Part shown: positions 56,462-64,000 of the stretch, one piece after another
Numbering within the stretch: position 1 is the stretch's first letter
How the letters are laid out: every line of letters starts with the position of its first letter
NCBI GenBank assembly: GCA_964538625.1
Contig: CAZIGH010000023.1
Location: forward strand, 14,213 to 78,212
DNA length: 64,000 nucleotides
Direction of reading: 5' to 3'
Origin: JAEUHM01 sp964538625
Lineage (GTDB): Bacteria > Verrucomicrobiota > Verrucomicrobiia > Verrucomicrobiales > Verrucomicrobiaceae
Made by a program: the position numbers and the translations under genes
Notes under the pieces: model-generated
The model's database searches: none
The model's input: only the letters and a program-made list of their open reading frames with translations
Told to the model about the DNA's origin: nothing

Positions 56462-59459
56462 TGGCTTGTCCCACGAAGCGGGTTTTCTCCAGCAAGCGAA
56501 TCGCGCGCTCCGAGAAGCCAGTGGCGGGCATGTGGAGGTTGGCTTCTTTGAACTGCTGCACGAGCACCTTGGTGATCGCGAGGAAAAGTTCACTCTTCAC
56601 ATCGCTCTTGAGGTGCCAGTTGGGGAAACAGATGCCGCGCGCCTCGGCAAGGATGGCCTCCGCGATGGTCGCCGCTGTCTCTTCTGTAATGGCCGGGTTT
56701 ATCTCCCGTGCGGCGTGGGCGATGGACTGACCGACCGGCTTCTTGCTTTCGTTGACGAGGTCCACGACTTCCGCCGCGAGTCCTTCGAGGGCGGAAATGA
56801 GCGCCACGCCTGACAAGGCTTCGTTGCGCTTCTGGTCGATGATGCGTTTGAGCTTCTCGCTCAGGGCTTCCGCCTGCGGGTCTTCGTCCACGCGGATGCT
56901 CAGCTCCGCCGCCAGCATGGCCTCGATGTCGAGGGCTTTGGCGTCCGGCTCGATGTCCTTGAGCTTGGTGAGGTAGTTTTCATCCAGCACATAAGTGGGG
57001 AACTCGTCCTTGATACTCCCCACGTCGATGTGCTCGCGGATCAGCTCGCGGGTTTTGGCTCCGTCCGCTTCCGAGGTCTCGAACTTGTCGAGCGGATAGA
57101 ACTTCTTCCGGTAAACCAGGTAGAGCTTGCTCAGCCACACGAAGTCGGCGCGGTGCGGCATGAGGAAGTCATCCGGCTCCAGCAGTTCGTAGAGCTGGCG
57201 GATTTTGTGATAGCCGTTCTCGAACTTGTCGCGGGCGGGCTCGTTCCTGTTGAAGAAGGCCAGGATGCGCATGAGCTGCGCGTGGGAGCCGCCTTTCTCG
57301 AAGCCTTTCAGCAGGTCGAGCACGGTGTCCAGGTGGAGTTTGAACTCCTCCCGCACCACGCGCAGCGGGAAGGCCACCTCGCCCAGCTCCGATTTGTCGT
57401 AGCGCAGCGCCTCGTTGAGGTGGCTGAAGACGCCCCAGAAGTCGCGGATGACACCTTCTTTCTTCAGTTCGTTGTAGGGGCGGTTGACCCGCGCGATGGC
57501 CTGGAGCAGCGTGTGGTTTTTGAGACCCTTGTCGAGATACATCGTCTGCACGATGGGCGCGTCGAAGCCGGTGAGCAGCATGTCGCAGACGATGATGATC
57601 TCCGCCCGCCGCCATTTCTGTTCCTCCCTGCCCTGATCCTCCGGCTTGTCGAAGGGCAGTTTGCGGAACTCGCGGATGGCCTTGGCCCGTGTCTCCTTGC
57701 CGAGGTCGAGATCCTTCACCATCTGCGGGATCTTTTCGTCCCGCTGATTCACGTCGGAGAAGATGGCCACGCTGGCCTCGGGACCGAGCAGGCTGTCCAG
57801 CGCCGCCTTGTAGAGCGCCACGGTCTCCTTGTTGTAGCAGACGAGCATGGCCTTGAAGCGGTTCGGGCGGACGTGCTTCATGAAGTGGTCGGCCACTTCC
57901 GCCGCGATGTCGGCGATGCGTTGCGGGAGCTTCACCATCACATCCATGACGGCGTTCTCCCGCTTGAGCTGTTCGCGCTCGCCTTCGGGCAGGTGGGCAA
58001 AGGTGGCGTCAAACTTCGCGTCCAGCTTTTCGCCCCACAGTTCCCAGTCGCGGGGACTCGGTTCCCATAGCAGGCGCAGGGTGGCACCGTCGCGGATGGA
58101 GTCGGCGATGGAGTAGCGCGGCTCGATGTAGCGCTCGAACTTCGTCACGCCCGTGTCGTCGGTGGACAGCTCGCGTCCGAAGGCGCGGGGCGTGTTGTGG
58201 TCATCAATCTCGATGGGCGTGCCGGTGAAGCCGAAGAGCGAGGCTTCTTTGAGCACAAAGCGCATCGCGGTGCCGAGGTCACCCTCCTGGGTGCGGTGGG
58301 CTTCGTCCACCAGCACGACCACGTTGCGCCGGTCCACCTGGAAATCGCCAGGCTCGAACTTGTGCATGATCGTCACGAGGATGCCCCGGTAGCCGTCGCG
58401 CAGCTTTTCCAGCAGATCGGCACGGCTGGTGGCGACGTGGCAGTTCTCCGTGTTCGTGCGGAAGAACTGGCCGCTGATCTGGTCCTCCAGTTGGTCGCGG
58501 TCCACCACCACAATGATCGTCGGCATTTGCAGCCGGGGATCGAACCACATCTTCCGCGCGGCGAAGAGCATGGTCAGGCTCTTGCCGGAGCCTTGCGTGT
58601 GCCAGACGAGGCCGCGACGCCAGCCGCGCGGCTTGTCCAGGTCCAGCGCGCGCTTCACCAGTTCATTGGCCGCGCCGAACTGCTGCCAGCGAGCCACCTT
58701 CTTGATGCGCTGGCCCTGCTCGTTGTCGAAGACCACGAAGTTCCGCAGGATGTCGAGCAGGTTGGCGCGGTCGCACAGGCCGTGGATGCCGCTCTCCAGC
58801 TCGTTCTCGCCATCGCCAGGGGTGCGCCAGGTCTGCCAGTAGTGGAACTTCACGCCCGGCACGCCGTAGCGCAGGGTGATCTCGTTCACAGCCACACAGA
58901 AGACGTTGGAGTGGTAGAGCTGCGGGGCTTCGCGGAGGTAGCGCCCGCACTGCTTCGCGCCCTCGGTCCAGTCGTTGTGCCAGTCGCGGGCCGTGGTCTT
59001 GGCCTCGATGTTCACCAGCGGGATGCCGTTGACGAAGAGCAGCACATCCGTGCGGATGCGGTGGTCGCCGCCGTCCACCCAGAACTGATTGGTCGCCAGG
59101 AAATCGTTGTTCTCCAGGTCGTCGTAATCCATCAGCCGGATCGGCTGTGCGTTCTCTTCCACGCTGAACTTGTAGGTCTTCTCGTTCCGCATCCAGGCGA
59201 TCCATTCCGCATTGTCGCGGACACCGCGCAGCAGGGTCACGATGGCCTCGGCGCGGGCGTCATCGGTGATCACGCCGGGGTTCAGGTCCTTGAGCTTCTG
59301 GCGCAGGATGGGCAGCAGCAGCACCTCCACCTCGTCGGTGCGGTAGCGCTCATTCACAGCGACTTGATTCTCAAAGCGCCAACCCAGCTCCGGCGACACC
59401 AGCCATTCGATGATGGGATGCTCGACGGTGTTCTCTTCGTTCCATTTCTTCACAGGCAT
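56442..59459 (-). CDS. hsdR: type I restriction enzyme R subunit
   Basis: The 1005-residue protein has an N-terminal PD-(D/E)XK nuclease region (RTDVLLFVNGIPLVNIEAKT, with the ExK in EAK). An SF2 motor follows: Walker A HTQGSGKSLTM, DEAH in VVVLVDEAHRTQ, FGFTGTP, and QAIARVNRPY in motif VI position. The C-terminal helical domain binds the methylase complex. It translocates DNA and cleaves at distance when the target is unmethylated. The ATG at 59459 is preceded by vapC 7 bp away. An in-frame extension to 59534 overlaps vapC and looks random. All main motifs are intact. Confidence 0.95.
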   Translation of the reverse strand: MPVKKWNEENTVEHPIIEWLVSPELGWRFENQVAVNERYRTDEVEVLLLPILRQKLKDLNPGVITDDARAEAIVTLLRGVRDNAEWIAWMRNEKTYKFSVEENAQPIRLMDYDDLENNDFLATNQFWVDGGDHRIRTDVLLFVNGIPLVNIEAKTTARDWHNDWTEGAKQCGRYLREAPQLYHSNVFCVAVNEITLRYGVPGVKFHYWQTWRTPGDGENELESGIHGLCDRANLLDILRNFVVFDNEQGQRIKKVARWQQFGAANELVKRALDLDKPRGWRRGLVWHTQGSGKSLTMLFAARKMWFDPRLQMPTIIVVVDRDQLEDQISGQFFRTNTENCHVATSRADLLEKLRDGYRGILVTIMHKFEPGDFQVDRRNVVVLVDEAHRTQEGDLGTAMRFVLKEASLFGFTGTPIEIDDHNTPRAFGRELSTDDTGVTKFERYIEPRYSIADSIRDGATLRLLWEPSPRDWELWGEKLDAKFDATFAHLPEGEREQLKRENAVMDVMVKLPQRIADIAAEVADHFMKHVRPNRFKAMLVCYNKETVALYKAALDSLLGPEASVAIFSDVNQRDEKIPQMVKDLDLGKETRAKAIREFRKLPFDKPEDQGREEQKWRRAEIIIVCDMLLTGFDAPIVQTMYLDKGLKNHTLLQAIARVNRPYNELKKEGVIRDFWGVFSHLNEALRYDKSELGEVAFPLRVVREEFKLHLDTVLDLLKGFEKGGSHAQLMRILAFFNRNEPARDKFENGYHKIRQLYELLEPDDFLMPHRADFVWLSKLYLVYRKKFYPLDKFETSEADGAKTRELIREHIDVGSIKDEFPTYVLDENYLTKLKDIEPDAKALDIEAMLAAELSIRVDEDPQAEALSEKLKRIIDQKRNEALSGVALISALEGLAAEVVDLVNESKKPVGQSIAHAAREINPAITEETAATIAEAILAEARGICFPNWHLKSDVKSELFLAITKVLVQQFKEANLHMPATGFSERAIRLLEKTRFVGQANEDRAS

Positions 59460-59466
59460 GACGGGA

Positions 59467-59868
59467 TTACTCTGGGGGCATGAGGACGGGGATCGCCTCG
59501 CGCTGATGCCGCCGATAGACGCGGAAGTCCCCATCCACGGTGAGCACGGGATGGGTGGGAAACTGCTCGCTCAGGCAGATGAGACAGAGGTCGGCCAGGT
59601 CGGGCGCACGATCCGCGTATCGTTTGGCGAGGATTTCCAGCCTCGGTTGGCTGGCTTGAAAATTGAATCCAACACTCAACATTCCTGTCTTGAGCAGAGC
59701 CAGCACTTTCTCCGCAGAGCCGGTGTGAAACACGGCCTCGGCCAGCACCGCTTCACAGGTCTCCAGCGGGGAATCCAGCGCCGCCGCCAGTTTCACCGCC
59801 CAATCATGATGCGCATCCCGCCGGTTCAGGAAGGCAACGATGAAGCCGGTGTCCGCGATGCCGGTCAT
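59467..59868 (-). CDS. PIN-domain toxin (VapC type) inside the hsd operon
   Basis: The 133-residue PIN domain has ADTGFIVAFLN, a Glu in TCEAVLAEAVF, an Asp in PDLADLCLICL, and an Asp in TVDGDFRVYRR. All four acidic residues are present, so it should be an active RNase. It overlaps the antitoxin gene by 4 bp (ATGA at 59865). Placement between hsdS and hsdR would make loss of the R-M island lethal or costly to cells, as for addiction modules on islands. Confidence 0.9.
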   Translation of the reverse strand: MTGIADTGFIVAFLNRRDAHHDWAVKLAAALDSPLETCEAVLAEAVFHTGSAEKVLALLKTGMLSVGFNFQASQPRLEILAKRYADRAPDLADLCLICLSEQFPTHPVLTVDGDFRVYRRHQREAIPVLMPPE

Positions 59869-60077
59869 GGCCGGGTGAAGCCTTTGCGTTGAGACAGATC
59901 ACGCGGCCCTTCCAGGCTGCCTGCCAGTTGCATGAAGGATTTGGACGGCGTGGCCTGACGGGCTTTGTCCAGCGCTTCCTTGACCAGGCTGCTCTGCGAG
60001 CGGCCCGTGGCGCGGGCTTGCTCTTCCAGCCAGGCGATTTGGTCTTCATTCAAGCGAACGCTTAGTGTCGTGCTCAT
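59865..60077 (-). CDS. ribbon-helix-helix antitoxin (VapB/CopG type)
   Basis: A 70-residue protein with an RHH motif (TTLSVRLNEDQIAWLEEQAR then RSQSSLVKEALDKA) and a toxin-binding tail (LAGSLEGPRDLSQRKGF) similar to the tail of the antitoxin at 42400. Its ATG overlaps the stop of the rhuM remnant (ATGA at 60074), so it is translated as part of the hsd message. Confidence 0.88.
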   Translation of the reverse strand: MSTTLSVRLNEDQIAWLEEQARATGRSQSSLVKEALDKARQATPSKSFMQLAGSLEGPRDLSQRKGFTRP

Positions 60078-60497
60078 ATGGCGATTATGTCATACAAGGG
60101 ACGAATGTCAATCCGCGGCCTTGCTGGAGCAGGTGCTTCATTCAAGCGCCCGATGGCCCATGGCCGGAACTGCGTGCCCCGGTGGCTGCGCACGCGGAAG
60201 CCCACCGCCAGAATGACAGGCAGGCTGTAGTGGAGGACGGGGCGGGAAACCTGCCGCGCACCCTCCAAATCGAACCATTAAGTGGGACTTAATGGTTGCC
60301 TCCGCCACCAGCTCTCCCTCGGCGTAAATCGCCTTCAAGTGCAGGTTGATGTTCGGCACCGACGTCTGGAAAAGCTCTGCCATCTGCGCCTGCGTCAGCC
60401 ACAGCGTCTCGTCCTCCAAGCGGCACTGGATGCGCGTCCGCCCGTCCTCCGTCTGGTAGAGGATGAGACTGGATTGGGGCACAGGTTCGTCGCTCAT
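60074..60497 (-). pseudogene. RhuM-family gene remnant, frameshifted and truncated
   Basis: The first frame (60497 to about 60262) encodes the RhuM N-terminus: IQCRLEDETLWLTQAQMAEL, then FQTSVPNINLHLKAIYAEGE. A +1 shift near 60260 then gives the continuing family sequence EGARQVSRPVLHYSLPVILA followed by FRVRSHRGTQFRPWAIGRLN, ending at 60074. Normal RhuM proteins are over 300 residues; the C-terminal half (Fic-like in some members) is absent. RhuM genes are common passengers in type I R-M operons. The ATG at 60497 overlaps hsdS by 4 bp and the last TGA overlaps the antitoxin start, so the remnant may still serve as a translational link. Confidence 0.8.
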
Positions 60498-61786
60498 GGC
60501 TTCAGGCGGATCTTGCCGGTGAGGAGATTTTGCAAAAGCGACTGCTTCACCCGGCGAGCGGCGGTGAGTTGGGATTTCAAAGTAGTCACGACTTCTTCCG
60601 CCGCTTCCAGCCGCTCAATGATGGCGTCTTGCTCCTTTGGGTCGGGAACTGGGAGGATCAGACGACGCAGAGCGATTCGATTGATAGTGTTCAATCCGCT
60701 GCTTGTGTTGGCGGTGGCGACCCAATGTCTGCGAATCCGAGCTGAGTTGAGGGCACGGACCAGAAAACGAGGGCGTATCTCTTCTGGGTCGAACACCCTC
60801 ACGCGGAAGAGGTGATTTTGAAATGACATGCCTTCCTCACGTTCTGTCGCCAATGCCGCGCGGCCGATCTCGCCAGAGTTGGCATGACCTTCGATTACCA
60901 TGACATCCCCTGCGGCGATCAGCTTGGTCTCAGACTCATTGCCGCGTAGCTCCAGATGGCGGACCTCGGTGAGGTCAATCCTTCCGCGATGCACGTTGAT
61001 CACCGTCAGGTAGCGAACGCCTCTATCCCCAGCCTCCCGATCTTGATTGAGCGTGATGCCAGAAGTGACATCCGCAAACTTTCCGAGCGGTTTGGGCGTC
61101 CATCCATTCGGAATCGTCCGCGCTGTTCCATACTCAAACGGAAACTTCACCGTGTGGGGACTTGCCGCGAAGTGTTCTTGTTCGAGGGCCACCGCCACCC
61201 GCTCGGCCTTGCGGATTTGCTCTTCGATGGCGCGGATGTGGTCGTCCGCCGCCTTCAGCGTCTCGGCGATGCGGGTTTGTTCGGCAGGCGGCGGAAGAAA
61301 ACAAGAAACCCGATTGATATCCCGCTTGCTGACTTCGGGGAAAGTTGTTCCCGATCCAAGACGCTTCAACACCGGTGTCAGCAAATCTAGGAGGTAGTAG
61401 AGGAATTCGCTTTCTAATGCCTGAGGAACGAAGTTCGCAAAGCCTTGGTTGGTCGTCAAGGGAACTGCCGCAATGGCCTTAGCTCCTATCGTCGCACGAC
61501 TGGTGTAAAGAACAGTTCCAACAGGGAGTAGGCCGATCCCACCCGAACGCAATCCTTCCTGCGTGATGTGGTCGGCAGTGTTGGAAAGATATTTTACCTT
61601 CTGCCCTGTAATGTCTGTCGGCGTGGCCCATGGAATGTTGCCACCTTGCCAGCAACGATCATCGCCACGGTCTGGAGTCGAGCCGCCAACGATCTTAGCG
61701 AAGGACTTCACTTCGGCTTGGCTCCAACCGGTCGGACAAGCTATCCCGCGAACCAACGAGTCAAAAATGGTCGGAACAGCACTCAT
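60494..61786 (-). CDS. hsdS: type I restriction enzyme specificity subunit
   Basis: The 430-residue protein has two target-recognition domains (about residues 1-165 and 215-375), each followed by a conserved helical spacer: PPAEQTRIAETLKAADDHIR and PDPKEQDAIIERLEAAEEVV. Each TRD reads half of a bipartite DNA target, so the recognition site is asymmetric and of the usual type I form, but cannot be predicted. The ATG overlaps the hsdM stop (ATGA at 61783). Both TRDs and both spacers are complete. Confidence 0.94.
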   Translation of the reverse strand: MSAVPTIFDSLVRGIACPTGWSQAEVKSFAKIVGGSTPDRGDDRCWQGGNIPWATPTDITGQKVKYLSNTADHITQEGLRSGGIGLLPVGTVLYTSRATIGAKAIAAVPLTTNQGFANFVPQALESEFLYYLLDLLTPVLKRLGSGTTFPEVSKRDINRVSCFLPPPAEQTRIAETLKAADDHIRAIEEQIRKAERVAVALEQEHFAASPHTVKFPFEYGTARTIPNGWTPKPLGKFADVTSGITLNQDREAGDRGVRYLTVINVHRGRIDLTEVRHLELRGNESETKLIAAGDVMVIEGHANSGEIGRAALATEREEGMSFQNHLFRVRVFDPEEIRPRFLVRALNSARIRRHWVATANTSSGLNTINRIALRRLILPVPDPKEQDAIIERLEAAEEVVTTLKSQLTAARRVKQSLLQNLLTGKIRLKP

Positions 61787-63828
61787 CGGCGTGCCTTTAG
61801 AAGTTTGGTGAGCGTCTTTGCCGCCGTATCCACAGCGCCCTCTGCTGCTATTAGCTCCTCCAGCGCTGTCTCCAACTCAATCTCCTCCTCCGGCTCGAAG
61901 GTGTCCACGTAGCGGGGGAGGTTGAGGTTGTATTCGTTTTCCTCGATCTCGGCCTGGTCGGCGAGGACGAAGTAGCGGCGGGCTTCCTCGGGATCGGAGC
62001 AGAGGCGGCGGAGGTCGGTGATGGCGTCGTTCACCTCGGCGGTCTCGCGGTCGGCACGGCGGTGGATCTCGGCGATGCGTTCGTCCCGCTCTTTTTCCAG
62101 CTTCTCCAGCGCCTTGATCTGGGCTTTGGCGATCTTTAGGCGGGCTTTGGCATCCTCCTTGGCCTCCTTGGTGGCGAGCTTGAGGGCGGCTCTGTCCAGT
62201 TTCGCATTGGCCAAGCGGCCCCAGATAGGGTGACAGGCATCGGGCTTGGCCTGCCAGGCTTTGAAGCCCTCGGGCGTGAGGCTTTCCGCCTCCTCCCGCA
62301 GGACGGGCAGCGCGGCGAGCACGGCATCGTAGGCATCACTGATCTGCTGGAGCGCGTGGTCGCGGTCGTGGGCGATTTCGTCGAGGATGGCCTGGCCTTC
62401 GGCGGGGAGGATTTCCAGCGCCTTCGCCAGATCACCAAAGGCGCGCCAGGGCAGGAGGATGCGCAGGCAGTCGGCGCGCCGGAGGATGCACTGGGGATTG
62501 GCGTGCTGGTAGTGGCGGCTGGCCCAGATCATGAGCACGCGGCCCTTGCGCGCGGCGGATTTCCGTTTGTTCAGGATGGCGAGGCAGGCGGGGACGTTGT
62601 TGCCGTAGAAGATGCCTGAGGGCAGAACAACGACGGCCTCGATGAGGTCATCCTTGAGGAAGCCGGAGCGGATGAGGTATTCGTCATCGGCCTTCTTGTT
62701 GCGCCCGTCCTCGGCCTCGGTGAGCTGGGGCTGGCCGCGGAAGAGGATGCCCTGGGACATGACGACGATGGCCTTGCCGTCGGGCTTGAGGGATTTGACG
62801 ATGTGCTGCATCCAGGCGTAGTCGCCGTTGTCCGTGGGCGGGAAGCCGTAGGTGAAGCGGTCGTAGGGGTCGCCGTCGGTGAAGCTGTCCGCGCCCCAGT
62901 CCTTCAGCGAGAAGGGTGGATTCATGACGATGCGGTCGAACTGCCTGAGCTTGCCGTCGCTGGTCTTGTGCTTCGGATCGCGCAGGCTGTCGCCGTGGGC
63001 GGGGTGCCAGGAGTTGATCCCGTGCAGGATCATGTTGATGCGGGAGATGTTGTAGGTGGCGAGGTTGCTCTCCTGGGCGAAGAGGAAGAGGCGGTTGGGG
63101 TCTTTCCGGTGCCTGCGGAGGTATTCCCGGCACTGGAGCAGCAGGGAGGCTGAGCCGCTGGACCAGTCGCAGACCTCGTGCCCCTCCTGCGGCTCGATGA
63201 TCTCGGAGAGCAGGTAGGAGACCTCCTTCGGCGTGTAGAACTCTCCGGAGCTTTTGCCCGCCTTGCTGGCGAAGGTGCGGATCAGGTATTCGTAGGCGTC
63301 GCCAAAGAGGTCGTCCGGCACGTGGGCGCGGTCGAAGGTGCGGCTGGCGAAGTGGTTCTTGAGCTTCACCAGCTTGTCGCGGGGCAGCTCGTCGGTTTTG
63401 TTGAAATCAATCTTGCTGGTGAGAATGCCGTCGAACTTGGGGGCATTCGCCCGCTCGATGGCGAGCATGGCGTCATTGAGCGACTGGCCGAGCTTGAGCG
63501 AGGTGACGGGGTTTTCCTTCGTGCCGTTGGTCACCACCTCCCAGGTGGAATCGGCGGGCACCACGAAGGGCAGCGCCTTTTTCTGCATGGCCGGGTCGTG
63601 CGCCAGCTCCTCGCCGAGATCCTTTTCCAGATTGCGGACGGCCTCTTCGAAAATGTCGCTGATCCGCTTGAAGAACAGCAGGGCGAAGACGTAGCCGCGA
63701 AACTCCGAGTGATCGACATTGCCGCGCAGGATGTCGGCGGCGGTTTCGAGGAAGGAGTCCAGCTCCGCCTGGGTCATGCGGCGGAGGGGGATGGCGGGGG
63801 CGGCGATTGAGGATGGCTTGGCGGGCAT
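61783..63828 (-). CDS. hsdM: type I restriction enzyme M subunit (adenine-N6 methyltransferase)
   Basis: The 681-residue protein has the HsdM N-terminal domain (MTQAELDSFLETAADILRGN), then GEFYTPKEV and the catalytic NPPF in FDRIVMNPPFSLKDW. A long C-terminal coiled-coil part binds HsdS. With HsdS it methylates the target and protects host DNA. The SAM-binding motif I reads DWSSGSAS where most HsdM have D-P-x-C-G-S-G-x, an unusual spelling. The ATG at 63828 is preferred to an upstream TTG at 63849. Only 50 bp separate it from the sulfatase fragment, so the operon promoter lies there or upstream in the truncated gene. Confidence 0.94.
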   Translation of the reverse strand: MPAKPSSIAAPAIPLRRMTQAELDSFLETAADILRGNVDHSEFRGYVFALLFFKRISDIFEEAVRNLEKDLGEELAHDPAMQKKALPFVVPADSTWEVVTNGTKENPVTSLKLGQSLNDAMLAIERANAPKFDGILTSKIDFNKTDELPRDKLVKLKNHFASRTFDRAHVPDDLFGDAYEYLIRTFASKAGKSSGEFYTPKEVSYLLSEIIEPQEGHEVCDWSSGSASLLLQCREYLRRHRKDPNRLFLFAQESNLATYNISRINMILHGINSWHPAHGDSLRDPKHKTSDGKLRQFDRIVMNPPFSLKDWGADSFTDGDPYDRFTYGFPPTDNGDYAWMQHIVKSLKPDGKAIVVMSQGILFRGQPQLTEAEDGRNKKADDEYLIRSGFLKDDLIEAVVVLPSGIFYGNNVPACLAILNKRKSAARKGRVLMIWASRHYQHANPQCILRRADCLRILLPWRAFGDLAKALEILPAEGQAILDEIAHDRDHALQQISDAYDAVLAALPVLREEAESLTPEGFKAWQAKPDACHPIWGRLANAKLDRAALKLATKEAKEDAKARLKIAKAQIKALEKLEKERDERIAEIHRRADRETAEVNDAITDLRRLCSDPEEARRYFVLADQAEIEENEYNLNLPRYVDTFEPEEEIELETALEELIAAEGAVDTAAKTLTKLLKARR

Positions 63829-63878
63829 TCGGTGAAGTGAGAGAGGCAATCTAGGGGTGAAACTTCAGGCGGGCGAGG

Positions 63879-64000
63879 TTATTTCGGGCGGTCCATCAGC
63901 ACCCGGTGGAGCTGGGCGGGGATGGTGGTGATGTCGGGCCGCAGGCGCTGGTTGTGCTCCAGCGGGGTGTGGGCGTATTGGCCGTTGCGATGGGTCAGCA
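63879..64000 (-). pseudogene. truncated duplicate of the CSASR sulfatase gene (runs off the right edge)
   Basis: Read on the minus strand from the edge, the frame encodes LTHRNGQYAHTPLEHNQRLR then PDITT, identical to the sulfatase at 54321-55733. It then departs into IPAQLHRVLMDRPK and a TAA stop at 63879-63881. In the intact gene about 360 more residues follow. The tail resembles a sulfatase C-terminus in style, so this could be an internal deletion joining the N-terminal part to the end of the gene, or a fusion created when the R-M island arrived. Only the last 41 codons are visible. Confidence 0.85.
63925..64000. repeat. right copy of the 76-bp (or longer) direct repeat
   Basis: Matches 55417-55492 in the same orientation with a single mismatch (G at 63945). 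The pair brackets the hsd operon and its toxin-antitoxin genes. Confidence 0.95.

Noticed and set aside
57030..59483. Long plus-strand frames opposite hsdR
   Set aside because: Antisense shadows of a gene with all HsdR motifs; no independent domain.

Overview
The window most likely comes from a member of the Verrucomicrobiota, or at least the PVC superphylum. The basis is gene content: five full sulfatase genes plus a sixth fragment, a DUF1501 protein, a planctomycete-type cytochrome c/DUF1549/DUF1553 protein, a three-gene pntAA-pntAB-pntB transhydrogenase, and fused SpmA/SpmB. The DNA is GC-rich, and clear Shine-Dalgarno sequences are scarce upstream of the starts I checked. No 16S rRNA gene is present, so the placement is inference.

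Layout. 1-1721 (minus): start of a MoxR-type ATPase operon with a coiled-coil membrane protein. 2083-2242: a 160-bp inverted-repeat element. 2274-7865: a CRISPR array of 74 repeats (37 bp) and 73 spacers with no cas genes in the window. 7867-8383: broken genes, one recognisable as the N-terminal part of a BsuBI/PstI-type restriction enzyme. 8609-8699: tRNA-Ser(GCT) with a good promoter. 8845-18235 (plus): HrpB helicase, proton-translocating transhydrogenase, a 112-bp tandem repeat holding a 100-N assembly gap, a sterol desaturase-type hydroxylase, and an SPFH protein paired with a zinc-ribbon protein.

18243-31609 is mostly housekeeping with several fusions: sialate O-acetylesterase, RsmA fused to a Nudix domain, SpmA-SpmB, an MBL exonuclease fused to an ATP-dependent DNA ligase, PBP2, MnmE, and a sulfatase. 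31735-36622 (plus): a sugar-type ABC binding lipoprotein and an unusual permease with no ATPase gene beside them, then a HerA/FtsK-like ATPase. 36641-55733 looks like a degradation island for sulfated glycans: sulfatases, two alpha/beta hydrolases, DUF1501, and the cytochrome/DUF1549/DUF1553 protein, which is split by an apparent frameshift. A VapBC pair sits inside it. It also carries a response regulator with a damaged histidine kinase, and a DUF4139 protein followed by a large propeller-like protein.

55745-63828 (minus): a compact type I restriction-modification operon, hsdM-hsdS-(rhuM remnant)-antitoxin-VapC-hsdR-DUF45 metallopeptidase, chained by short overlaps. It is bracketed by the intact sulfatase at 54321-55733 and by a truncated, nearly identical sulfatase copy running off the right edge. 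This suggests a mobile or recombination-prone defence island. Together the window combines three layers of past or present defence (CRISPR, remnants of one R-M system, an intact-looking type I R-M system with toxin-antitoxin genes) with core metabolism and sulfated-polysaccharide use.
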